Shown here: piece after piece, positions 1 through 6,944 of the stretch
How positions within the stretch are numbered: position 1 is the stretch's first letter
Layout of the letters: each line of letters starts with the position of its first letter
Assembly: GCA_030612185.1 (NCBI GenBank)
Contig: JAUWOI010000008.1
Location: 1-23,118, forward strand
Direction of reading: 5' to 3'
DNA length: 23,118 nt
Source: Anaerolineae bacterium
GTDB lineage: Bacteria > Chloroflexota > Anaerolineae > B4-G1
Program-made: the position numbers and the translations under genes
Notes under the pieces: model-generated
What the model saw: only the letters and a program-made list of their open reading frames with translations
Told to the model about the DNA's origin: nothing
Databases searched by the model: none

Positions 1-446
1 ACCAGGATGCTTTGGCCACGCTGCACTCTTGCCGAGCGGTGCAGCATTTGATACGCTGTGACATACGACAGCACAAGGCTGACCGCTTCGGCCGGGTCCA
101 AACCGGCGGGCACGGGAACCAGAGAACTCTCTGGCCGGCAGATGTATTGGGAATAGCCCCCGATGACTGTGAGGTCCGCCACCATCTGCCCAACTTTGAG
201 GTTGGTCACACCCGCACCCAGACTGTCCACCACACCGACCACGTCGTAGCCTGGTGAGAAGGGTGGCTTTCCCTTCACGTCGCGGTACACGCCTTTGCGG
301 ATCATCGTGTCCGTAAAGCAGGCACTGGTGGCTAACACCTTCACCCGCACCTCGCCTGGCCCTGGTTCCGGGAGCACCACCTCCTCGACAACCTTGAGCA
401 CCTCCGGCCCGCCAAACTCTGTAACGATTACGCGCTTGTAACTCAT
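1..446 (-). CDS. MDR-family (quinone oxidoreductase/alcohol dehydrogenase-like) protein, partial
   Basis: The minus strand is open from an ATG at 446 to the window edge, giving 148 N-terminal residues; the C-terminal part lies outside. The start follows AAGGAG at a normal distance. The protein begins MSYKRVIVTEFGGPEVLKVV, continues with LPEPGPGEVRVKV, then FSPGYDVVGVV and finally TAYQMLHRSARVQRGQSILV. That is the GroES-like domain and the run-in to the NAD(P)H-binding Rossmann fold of medium-chain dehydrogenases/reductases. The position where zinc-dependent members have their catalytic cysteine reads ATSACFTD, so both zinc-independent quinone reductase and alcohol dehydrogenase remain possible. 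It lies 144 bases downstream of the broken membrane ferredoxin gene, on the same strand, and may be the last gene of the redox operon. Substrate cannot be read from the sequence. The family assignment is firm; the exact activity is not. Confidence 0.85.
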   Translation of the reverse strand, partial: MSYKRVIVTEFGGPEVLKVVEEVVLPEPGPGEVRVKVLATSACFTDTMIRKGVYRDVKGKPPFSPGYDVVGVVDSLGAGVTNLKVGQMVADLTVIGGYSQYICRPESSLVPVPAGLDPAEAVSLVLSYVTAYQMLHRSARVQRGQSIL

Positions 447-590
447 TTCTTGCTCCTTTATTAAAACGAGATTTCTGCCCAGCCAGCCTGGTTGGGCGGC
501 TTTGTCTATGCCAAGCGTTCTTGTTGCACATAGCGCCCCCGAGTTTCGGCTCCGAGGTTGCAGTCCACGCCTTGATGAACAGGTACGCTG

Positions 591-1558
591 TCACCTGCGG
601 CCAAAAGAGTAATGGATCACATCCTCCGGGCAATTATCGGCGCAGGTTCCACACAGGATACATTCATTGTACTCCATATCTCCCATGTTGACCATACCGT
701 TTACGTCCAGGCCCATAGGGCAGTCTCGCGTGCACCGCTTGCAGTCAATGCACTTGTCAGGCTCTGCTTTCAGGCACAGCGCCGGCCACTTGAAGAGATT
801 GCGGACCTTCCGCCCGATGATCATGAAAGGCGCCATCCAGCAGATGTAATGGCAACCTGCCCGCCGGCCAACGACAATGGCAAGAGTCAGGGTTACTACT
901 CAGGCGTCATTCCGAGCGACCGAAAGGAGCGCAGCAGCCTGCCCTGAGCCTGTCGAAGGGACTGAAGGGAGTCGAGGAATCTGGTCGCTCTTGCCGCCGA
1001 AAACCGAGATTCCTCGACTTCCTTCGACTACGTTCAGGACAGGCTGCTGCGCTCGCTCGGAATGACGTGTTGTGGGAAGCCTGAGTAGTAACGAGTCAGG
1101 AAGATAGCGATGATAATATAGTAGATCGTGAACCAGGGAGGTGGAGGCTCCTGCAGCACCGTGAGGCCACCCTCCAGTTGGAAGAAAGGGTTCACGGCCT
1201 GGTATCCCCCTGCCTGGATAGCCATAACGGCAATGATGCCGATCCACGGGATCCAAATGCCCCACTTGATCCAGTCCCATTTCCCGCCAGGGACTCGTTT
1301 ATCGTTGATGGGCGCACCAAATTCCTGTAGCGCTCCGGCTGGGCACGCCCACCCACACCAGAATCTACCCAGGAACAGAGCGGATAGGAACATCAACACA
1401 AAGACAATGAAACTACCGTTGATGATACCCTCCAAAGCTCCTTGAATGATGAGCATTGGCGAAAAGTAGTAGAGGGTAAGAGGAAAAAGCAAGAGCGAAA
1501 CGAACAACAACGCTTTCCTGATTCTCTGTCGTAGCGGTAATTGTTTGACCTTGGTCAT
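591..1558 (-). pseudogene. NapH/NosR-like 4Fe-4S membrane ferredoxin, interrupted by a MITE-like insertion
   Basis: The N-terminal part starts at ATG 1558 behind AAGGAG and encodes several membrane segments plus the motif FWCGWACPAG (residues 67-74), typical of NapH/NosR/MauN-type electron-transfer proteins. The C-terminal part (to the stop at 591) carries two 4Fe-4S motifs, CIDCKRCTRDCP and CILCGTCADNCP. Between them the frame is cut after residue 155 (IAIFLT) by a 201-bp element. If the element and one copy of the 8-bp duplication are removed, codon 156 onward reads LAIVVGRRAGCHYICW and runs straight into MAPFMIIGRKVRN, giving an intact 252-residue protein (759 bases including stop). As it stands, the upstream fragment ends at 1034 after 174 residues, so full-length electron transfer is presumably lost. 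The gene follows the flavodoxin-like gene by 32 bases. It probably passed electrons between the membrane pool and the flavoproteins; that role is an inference. Confidence 0.9.
884..1100. mobile_element. MITE-like element with 14-bp inverted repeats and 8-bp target duplication
   Basis: The element occupies 892-1092 (201 bp). Its ends are perfect inverted repeats: GTTACTACTCAGGC at 892-905 and GCCTGAGTAGTAAC at 1079-1092. They are flanked by identical direct repeats GAGTCAGG at 884-891 and 1093-1100, as left by transposition. The interior (906-1066) is a long imperfect palindrome beginning GTCATTCCGAGCG and ending CGCTCGGAATGAC, related to the palindrome at 9255-9352. It codes for no transposase, so it must have been moved in trans. 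An 8-bp duplication fits several IS families (for example IS66, ISL3, IS6), so the family is not assigned. The unbroken duplication and reconstructable host gene imply a recent insertion. Confidence 0.9.
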
Positions 1559-1590
1559 TGTACTCTCCTTCTATTCATAGGAATTTTGTC

Positions 1591-2274
1591 TTACGCTTGA
1601 TGGTAGGGCCGATCACGCAGCTTTTTCTGCGTCCCGTGCTTCTTTGCTCGTCGCTTCCAGCCCATCCCTCCCAACAAGGCATACGCCCAGGCGGGTGTGA
1701 TGGGCGTGGCCATCGCTTCCGCCGCCTCCTGCGGTACCGGCTGGCCCTCGGTGAGAGCATCGGCGGTCAGGTCGAGGGACTTTGTCACGTTGCGGGCCAT
1801 ACCTTTCACCTGGGACAGCGATTTGCCGTTTATGGCTTCTCCCCCGCCCAGGGCCAGGCCGCCGGCCCATTCGAAGCCGGCTTCCCGAGCAAACTGACGG
1901 CAGATAGCGAGCGCCGTATCGTTCTGGTGCGCCTCCGGGAAACCACAGTTGACGATGGCTACCAGCCGCTGTTTCTTTCCCTCTCCCCTGGCCTGGCGGT
2001 GCTGGGCAACAATCTCCATAGCCCGGATGACCAGATAGGGCAGGCTATCCACGTAGAGCGGGAAAGCGATGACCAGGACATCGGCGCGGTCGGTCGCGGC
2101 GAGCAATTCCGCGCGGCTTTCATCCGACTTGAGAGCGCGGTGGAGGAGCAGCGTCTCAGTCTCAAACCCTCGCTCGCCCAACCGCTCGCCAAGATATGTA
2201 CCCAGCGACTCTGACGTGCTCCGAGGCCGCTTGGCGCTCCCAACCAAAAGTAGAACGTGTCCCTGTGTACTCAT
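1591..2274 (-). CDS. Flavodoxin-fold NAD(P)H-dependent oxidoreductase (FMN reductase-like)
   Basis: A 227-residue protein with a flavodoxin-like fold. The first strand and phosphate-binding loop read VLLLVGSAKRPRSTSESLG, followed by DVLVIAFPLYVDSLPYLVIR and later RLVAIVNCGFPEAHQND, the usual pattern of FMN-binding NADPH-dependent reductases. The C-terminus is unusually basic (GWKRRAKKHGTQKKLRDR), which is not part of the core fold. The ATG at 2274 shares one base with the stop of the upstream flavoprotein gene (TAATG) and is preceded by GGAGG, so translation is probably coupled. It sits between an Fe-S flavoprotein-like gene and the membrane ferredoxin gene, suggesting one electron-transfer chain in the cytoplasm. 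The physiological electron acceptor is unknown. Confidence 0.82.
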   Translation of the reverse strand: MSTQGHVLLLVGSAKRPRSTSESLGTYLGERLGERGFETETLLLHRALKSDESRAELLAATDRADVLVIAFPLYVDSLPYLVIRAMEIVAQHRQARGEGKKQRLVAIVNCGFPEAHQNDTALAICRQFAREAGFEWAGGLALGGGEAINGKSLSQVKGMARNVTKSLDLTADALTEGQPVPQEAAEAMATPITPAWAYALLGGMGWKRRAKKHGTQKKLRDRPYHQA

Positions 2275-2846
2275 TACTTCACCTCCACTGCCTTGATAAG
2301 TGACTGGATTTCGGCGCGAATTTCGTCTGCCCCCTGACTGCTGGGGATGACCCTCCCGACGTGGGCAGGAGCGTACAGGTTGATCGCGTTGCGATCCACC
2401 AGCGCCGTGAATATGCGCTCGCTCTCCTCATCCGCCTGCGGGAGCACGCCCACGCCCATCAGGCACGGGTAGCGCTCGTAACGCCGCTGGTGGTGAATTT
2501 CTCCTTCGACCCTGACAAAGAAGGGAGAGATGTTACAAATGAGTTTATCCACCGCTTTCTTGAGCTGCGACGAGTATCCGCCAAAGGTGACCGGCGTGAG
2601 CCAGACGATCAGGTCACTTTGGATGATCGCTTTCGCGACGTCGCGTCCGGCGTCGTTTATGACACAGACGCCGGGGGTCTGCACCCAGCAGCCAAAGCAG
2701 CCCACGCAATGACGAATCTCCATCTCGTGCAGGATGAATGGCTCAACCTCCCATCCCTGGCCCTCAAGTTCATCAACGATGATCTCGTGTATGCCGTCCA
2801 CTGCGGCGTCGCCCTTTTCCGATCCGTTCAAGATTACTGCTTTCAT
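2274..2846 (-). CDS. Flavodoxin family protein with iron-sulfur-flavoprotein-type cysteine motif
   Basis: A 190-residue protein starting MKAVILNGSEKGD, a flavodoxin-type phosphate-binding start. Residues 47-61 read CVGCFGCWVQTPGVC, a CX2CX2CX7C cluster like that of iron-sulfur flavoproteins and WrbA/MdaB-like reductases, so it may carry a 4Fe-4S cluster beside FMN. DLIVWLTPVTFGGYSSQLKKAVDR-like sequence follows (here ending DK), again typical of this family. The start overlaps the stop of the 91-aa gene by ATGA and has AAGGAG upstream. Its own stop overlaps the next start by one base. The three genes are therefore almost certainly one transcript and translationally coupled. The likely role is moving electrons between NAD(P)H, flavin and the ferredoxin; the substrate is not evident. 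Confidence 0.85.
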   Translation of the reverse strand: MKAVILNGSEKGDAAVDGIHEIIVDELEGQGWEVEPFILHEMEIRHCVGCFGCWVQTPGVCVINDAGRDVAKAIIQSDLIVWLTPVTFGGYSSQLKKAVDKLICNISPFFVRVEGEIHHQRRYERYPCLMGVGVLPQADEESERIFTALVDRNAINLYAPAHVGRVIPSSQGADEIRAEIQSLIKAVEVK

Positions 2847-3118
2847 ACTTGCATCTCCTTTTTGATCAGCCCGTTGCGGGGCTTGATACGATTGACCGAG
2901 ACCAGCGACAGGCCCAGGTCCCGGATGCGGCTGAGCAGGCCGTACAGGGCCGCCTGGTCGAGGACGGGACCGGCGATGGTGGTCGTGGTGGGGTCATCAT
3001 CTTCAGACGCGTCAACCGCTACCTCCATCCCCTCAAACCAGACCGTCCAGCCCTCGTCGAGCCGTCCCTCCACGCGAATTTGATAGTAGAATTGAGGTGT
3101 TGCATCGTGCACATTCAT
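2843..3118 (-). CDS. Small uncharacterised protein, first gene of the redox operon
   Basis: A 91-residue protein without a catalytic motif I can name. It contains FYYQIRVEGRLDEGWTVWFEGM, then an acidic and threonine-rich stretch (ASEDDDPTTTTIAGPVLDQA) and ends with ALYGLLSRIRDLGLSLVSVNRI. I recognise the pattern from short hypothetical proteins in Chloroflexota genomes, but no function is established that I know of. The ATG at 3118 has a strong ribosome site (GAGGAGG, 7-8 bases upstream), and the stop overlaps the following flavoprotein start (ATGA). As the lead gene of the operon it may be a small regulatory or accessory protein; that is speculation. Confidence 0.75.
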   Translation of the reverse strand: MNVHDATPQFYYQIRVEGRLDEGWTVWFEGMEVAVDASEDDDPTTTTIAGPVLDQAALYGLLSRIRDLGLSLVSVNRIKPRNGLIKKEMQV

Positions 3119-3184
3119 CGTGGCCCCTCCTCAGATCGCTATGCAGGGATGAGACAATGTCTTTTCCTTGCATTTTCTGGAAAG

Positions 3185-3193
3185 ATTGTACCA
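3185..3193 (-). promoter_or_regulatory. Extended -10 promoter of the redox operon
   Basis: On the minus strand the sequence reads TGGTACAAT, that is TGn plus a TACAAT hexamer (hexamer at 3185-3190), about 65 bases upstream of the ATG at 3118. No good -35 hexamer lies at 16-17 bases, which fits an extended -10 promoter or activator dependence. It is the only promoter-like motif between the regulator gene and the operon. Confidence 0.45.
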
Positions 3194-3198
3194 CACAA

Positions 3199-3221
3199 GT
3201 AGGGGGGATCGCTACCCCTAC
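3199..3221. other. GC-rich hairpin between regulator gene and redox operon
   Basis: GTAGGGG at 3199-3205 and CCCCTAC at 3215-3221 are inverted repeats with a 9-base loop. The related GGTAGGGGGGAT recurs at about 3234-3245. There is no T tract after it on the minus strand, so a classical terminator for the regulator gene is not supported. It could be a weak terminator or an operator upstream of the operon promoter. Confidence 0.35.
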
Positions 3222-3264
3222 GTGGTGGGTTTGGGTAGGGGGGATGGGTGGGGGAGCCTGGATC

Positions 3265-6042
3265 TCAGATTACGCCTAACTGCTGTCCCCTCGTGATGGC
3301 TTCGTCTCGGTCGTGGACGTCCATCTTGCGGTAGATCGTCTTGATGTAGGAGCGCACCGTGCTGACGGCGAGGACCAACTCATCGGCCACTTCTGTGCTG
3401 GAGAGACCCACCGCGAGCAGTCGCAGAACTTGCCGTTCCCGTTCGGTGAGCGGTTCGTAAAGCGGTGTGGCGGCTGTATCGGGCAGCGCGGGGAATGCGC
3501 TGCCCCTGCGGGCCTGGGCCGCAAACGCTGTGAGGAGTTTTTGTGCGTACTCTACCTGAATATCCCGCGCGACGGCCTGGCGCAGCAGCCTGCGCATCGG
3601 CTCCCCAGCATCGAGGAAGGGACGAACGTACCCTTCGGGCGCAGCCAGCGCGAGGGCGCGTTCCAGGTATCCCAGCGCCCGGGCGTTGTCACGTTTGAGA
3701 TGCCAGGCCAGCGCCTGGAGGATCGTGGCCTCGATGAGAACAGCCAAGTACCGGCCCGTCTCGGCCACGGTCACCAGCCGCTCCAACACATCTGCCGCCT
3801 TGTCAAGTCGTCCTTGGGCCAACAGGATACGGGGAAGCAGCAGATACTCAGACAAGCGTGCCCAACAAGCCCCTGCTGTCAAGTCCTGGGCTGCCAGCTC
3901 GGTTACCTGTAGATTGAGCGCCGCGACGCATTGAGCAGCAGCGTCAGTATCGTCCTGGGCCAAATAGAGTTCCGCACGGATTGCCATCCAACTCGTGTAA
4001 AAGCGAGAGGCGGTCCGGTAGGGCTGGACGAGTTCACCGGCCTGGTCGAGCAACACCTCAGCCCGCGCCAGGTCGCCGGCGACCACCGCAAACTGCGCCT
4101 GAGCCAGGTAGACGCCGATCACCGCCTCACTGTAACCGGCTTGTTTGGCCAGCGCCAGCCCTTTTTCCAGGTGGTGGGCAGCGGTCGCCAACTCGTAACG
4201 TTGGTAATGCGCCATAGCCAGCCCCAGGTATCCCATGCCGATGGCGGGGACAGGGAAGGGTGCGCCTGTCCCTTCAGTTCCAAGTTCGATAACCCGATGG
4301 TAGCGCTCAATCGCCGCTCGTAACTTTCCCTGGAATGCGAGAATGTCTCCTTGCAGGCTCAGCGCGCTCACCGCCACAAACATATTCTCCTCGGACTTGA
4401 GCGCCATCTCGAGCGCTTCGGCAAACGCAGTCTGAGCCGCGTCCAGTTTTCCACTGTTGAAATGGAGCAAGCCCAGGTTGAGAGCCACCACGCAGCGGAC
4501 GGTGAAGGCATCGGCGGGCAGTTGCGCCAGGGCTTGCTCCGAGTGCTCAATCACGCCGGGTATGTCGCCTCGTAAGCGGGCGCAATAGGCACGGATCGCG
4601 GTCAGATGGCCGCGCACCTCTTCCCAGGTGATGAAGCGGCCCTCAGGCGCTGCATAGACTCGCTCAAAGTCGGATAATGCCGCCTCTCCAGCCTGCACGT
4701 GCCGCTCGGCGGCTTCGACCTGCCCGGTGAGCACAAAGGCCCAGCCACAGCCCGCGCAGAGGTAGGGGCGGGTGTAGATTACGTCGTCCGGAATGCGCCG
4801 CACCCAACTCAGGTAGGTCGCCAAGCGGCTGCTCCCCACCAAACGCAGGCCATATTGCTCGGCAAGATGGGCGGCGAGAGAGGAATCGGGAATAGCCAGG
4901 GCGTGGTGAATTGCCTCGTCTGGGTCGTCCGCTTGCTCGTACCATTGGCTGGCACGCCGGTGCAGGTCGGCCAGTCGTTCCGGGTGTTCGCGCCGCAGCC
5001 GGTAGCGCAGCAGATCGGCGAACAGGTGATGGTAGCGATACCACTCCCGTTTGTTGTCGAGCGGAACGAGGAAAAGATTGGCAGCATCGAGACGCTCAAG
5101 GAGGGCCTGGCTCGGAGCGGGAAGTCGGATATCGGAAACCAGGGCGTCGCAGAGCGGCGCGCTGAACCGGTTCAGGATAGCCGTGTGCAGCAGAAAGCTC
5201 TGAATCGCTTCCGGCTGGCGGTGCAGCACCTCCTCAGCCAGGTAGTCCATCACGTGACGGTCATCGCCCGCGAAAGCGGCGATGAAGGCGCCGGCATCGT
5301 CGCGGTCTCGTAGGGAGAGCGCGGCCAGTTGCAGCCCGGCGATCCAGCCCTCGGTGCGTGTCTCGAGGGCTGTCACCGCATCGGGAGAGAGGTGCAGGCC
5401 CATCGTCCGGTTGAGGAAATCTGTAGCCTCTTCCACCGTGAAACGCAGTTCACGCTCCCGAATCTCGGTCACGTGGCCCCGGACGCGCAGCCGTGGGAGC
5501 GGCAGGGGTGGGTCCTCGCGCGTGCTGATGAGCACGTGCATCAGGGATGGCTGATGCTCTAGCAGAAACCGGATCGCCTGGTGGATCGAAGCAGCGTGGA
5601 TGAGGTGATAGTCGTCCAGCACGAGCGTGAAGGCAGTTGCCACGGTGGTGATGTCGTTGATCAATGTCGTGATCAGCGCTTCAATCCACTCTGCCTGGTC
5701 AGGAGACGCTGACGCACCGGGCGGCAGTTGCGGCGATTGTAGGAGGCCCTGCACGGATTGCCCAATAGTCTCGTCCACCTTCTGCAGGGCGGCGACGAGG
5801 TAGGTGAGAAACCGCGCGGGGTCGTTGTCACCCTCATCCAGCGAGAGCCAGGCCACCGGCCGCTCGCAGTTGCCAACCCATTCGCTCAGCAGCGTGGTCT
5901 TGCCGAAGCCGGCCGGGGCGGAGATGAGCGTCAACTTGCGATGCAGGCCCGCGTTCAACCGTTCGGTCAAGCGCGGGCGCGGCACCAGTTCGGATCGGAC
6001 GGGGGGGATATAGAGTTTGGTGGTCAGGAGGGGCGCGGACAT
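3265..6042 (-). CDS. LuxR family transcriptional regulator, MalT-like with ATPase and TPR region
   Basis: A 925-residue protein with the MalT/LAL layout. It starts with LLTTKLYIPPVRSELVPRPR, the usual N-terminus of the family. A Walker A motif APAGFGKTT is at residues 42-50 and the Walker B-like LVLDDYHLI around 140-148 (STAND-type NTPase). The middle (about 350-850) is rich in alanine-leucine helical repeats of TPR type. The C-terminal 60 residues are a LuxR helix-turn-helix: LTERERQVLRLLAVGLSSTE then VSTVRSYIKTIYRKMDV. Such proteins activate transcription after binding an inducer and ATP. The ATG at 6042 has a modest GGGAG ribosome site. It lies directly upstream of the redox operon on the same strand, so it may control that operon, but the inducer is not known. 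Length matches the family (about 900 residues). Confidence 0.95.
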   Translation of the reverse strand: MSAPLLTTKLYIPPVRSELVPRPRLTERLNAGLHRKLTLISAPAGFGKTTLLSEWVGNCERPVAWLSLDEGDNDPARFLTYLVAALQKVDETIGQSVQGLLQSPQLPPGASASPDQAEWIEALITTLINDITTVATAFTLVLDDYHLIHAASIHQAIRFLLEHQPSLMHVLISTREDPPLPLPRLRVRGHVTEIRERELRFTVEEATDFLNRTMGLHLSPDAVTALETRTEGWIAGLQLAALSLRDRDDAGAFIAAFAGDDRHVMDYLAEEVLHRQPEAIQSFLLHTAILNRFSAPLCDALVSDIRLPAPSQALLERLDAANLFLVPLDNKREWYRYHHLFADLLRYRLRREHPERLADLHRRASQWYEQADDPDEAIHHALAIPDSSLAAHLAEQYGLRLVGSSRLATYLSWVRRIPDDVIYTRPYLCAGCGWAFVLTGQVEAAERHVQAGEAALSDFERVYAAPEGRFITWEEVRGHLTAIRAYCARLRGDIPGVIEHSEQALAQLPADAFTVRCVVALNLGLLHFNSGKLDAAQTAFAEALEMALKSEENMFVAVSALSLQGDILAFQGKLRAAIERYHRVIELGTEGTGAPFPVPAIGMGYLGLAMAHYQRYELATAAHHLEKGLALAKQAGYSEAVIGVYLAQAQFAVVAGDLARAEVLLDQAGELVQPYRTASRFYTSWMAIRAELYLAQDDTDAAAQCVAALNLQVTELAAQDLTAGACWARLSEYLLLPRILLAQGRLDKAADVLERLVTVAETGRYLAVLIEATILQALAWHLKRDNARALGYLERALALAAPEGYVRPFLDAGEPMRRLLRQAVARDIQVEYAQKLLTAFAAQARRGSAFPALPDTAATPLYEPLTERERQVLRLLAVGLSSTEVADELVLAVSTVRSYIKTIYRKMDVHDRDEAITRGQQLGVI

Positions 6043-6098
6043 TTGGCTCCCAATGGCGGTGTTTCACGACCAGCCTCTTGAATCAGACAGATGCCAGT

Positions 6099-6127
6099 AT
6101 CTTATCACATCCTGTCCAGTGCTGCAA
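6099..6127 (-). promoter_or_regulatory. Putative promoter of the LuxR/MalT-like gene
   Basis: On the minus strand TTGCAG (6122-6127) and TAAGAT (6099-6104) are 17 bases apart, with a TG dinucleotide one base ahead of the -10 hexamer. This gives a leader of about 50 bases to the ATG at 6042. It lies back to back with the promoter of the glycosylase gene. Confidence 0.4.
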
Positions 6128-6143
6128 CTCCGTTGAAAAGAAC

Positions 6144-6171
6144 TTGACCCCCTGCCGTTGGCTGGTATACT
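6144..6171 (+). promoter_or_regulatory. Promoter upstream of the DNA glycosylase gene
   Basis: TTGACC at 6144-6149 and TATACT at 6166-6171 are separated by 16 bases, with GG just before the -10 hexamer. The same layout is found at 8837-8864 and 10112-10139. The predicted start near 6178 leaves a leader of about 100 bases to the ATG at 6277. Confidence 0.6.
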
Positions 6172-6276
6172 ATGTTGTAGACTACACGATCCCCCCAGGG
6201 CGATGGGTTACAGCAAGACTCGTACTGGACAATACACTTGCCTGGACAACCTAGCACGGAATTCGTGCTTGCAGCG

Positions 6277-6870
6277 ATGTCACGTTTGAGCCGCGATTTC
6301 TTTGTCCGCGATACCCTCACCGTCGCCCGTGCGCTTTTGGGGCAGCGACTGGTGCGGATGCTGGATGGGGTGCGTCTGTCCGGGCGCATCGTCGAGGTCG
6401 AAGCATATATTGGAGAGAAAGATCAGGCTTCGCACGCGCGCTGTGGCCTTACCGGGCGGAACGCCCCAATGTTCGGCCCACCCGGCCACGCCTACGTCTA
6501 CTTCATCTACGGGATGCACCACTGCTTCAACGTCGTCACCGAGCGGCAGAACTACCCGGCGGCGGTGCTCATCCGCGCGCTGGAACCGCTGGAGGGGATC
6601 GAAATGATGCGGGCGCGGCGGGGTGGCGTGTCGCATGTACGGCTGACCAGCGGCCCAGCCCGGTTGTGCCAGGCGCTCGACATAAACCGGCGGCGGTTCG
6701 ACAGGGCCGACCTGTGCACGCCTGACGCGCTCTTGTTCATCGAGAAGAACGGGGCCGTGCCCAACGAGGCCGTCGCCACCGGTCCCCGCATCGGCGTGCG
6801 GGGCGACGCGACGGCGTTGAGCGCCCCGTGGCGCTTCAATATTCGCGGCAGCCGTCACGTCTCACGTTAA
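6277..6870 (+). CDS. DNA-3-methyladenine glycosylase (AAG/MPG family)
   Basis: This base-excision repair enzyme removes alkylated purines and hypoxanthine from DNA. The 197-residue protein carries the family core: GRIVEVEAYIGEKDQASHAR with the catalytic Glu at residue 42, Tyr 44 and His 53 matching Glu125, Tyr127 and His136 of the human enzyme; then YVYFIYGMHHCFNVV (lesion pocket with the conserved Asn) and LTSGPARLCQALDI. Length is usual for the bacterial family. I start at ATG 6277 (MSRLSRDFF) because alignment with the family begins there; in-frame GTG 6265 and TTG 6238 are possible and no start has a strong ribosome site. It is transcribed divergently from the LuxR-type gene, and the next gene follows by 74 bases. 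Confidence 0.93.
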   Translation: MSRLSRDFFVRDTLTVARALLGQRLVRMLDGVRLSGRIVEVEAYIGEKDQASHARCGLTGRNAPMFGPPGHAYVYFIYGMHHCFNVVTERQNYPAAVLIRALEPLEGIEMMRARRGGVSHVRLTSGPARLCQALDINRRRFDRADLCTPDALLFIEKNGAVPNEAVATGPRIGVRGDATALSAPWRFNIRGSRHVSR

Positions 6871-6944
6871 TAAGGGGCGTGACGATGTCAAATCTCTTCC
6901 GTATTTTCCTGCCTTTCATATTCAGAGACCGAAAGGAGAAAACG

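Noticed and set aside
447..590. Remnant coding frame between ferredoxin and dehydrogenase genes
   Set aside because: A short open frame exists, but it has no start signal and no recognisable domain.
900..1280. 126-codon minus-strand frame across the MITE
   Set aside because: It is composed of the palindrome and an alternative frame of the ferredoxin gene; the 4Fe-4S frame explains the region better.
3199..3221. Rho-independent terminator of the LuxR-type gene
   Set aside because: The hairpin is present, but no T tract follows on the minus strand.
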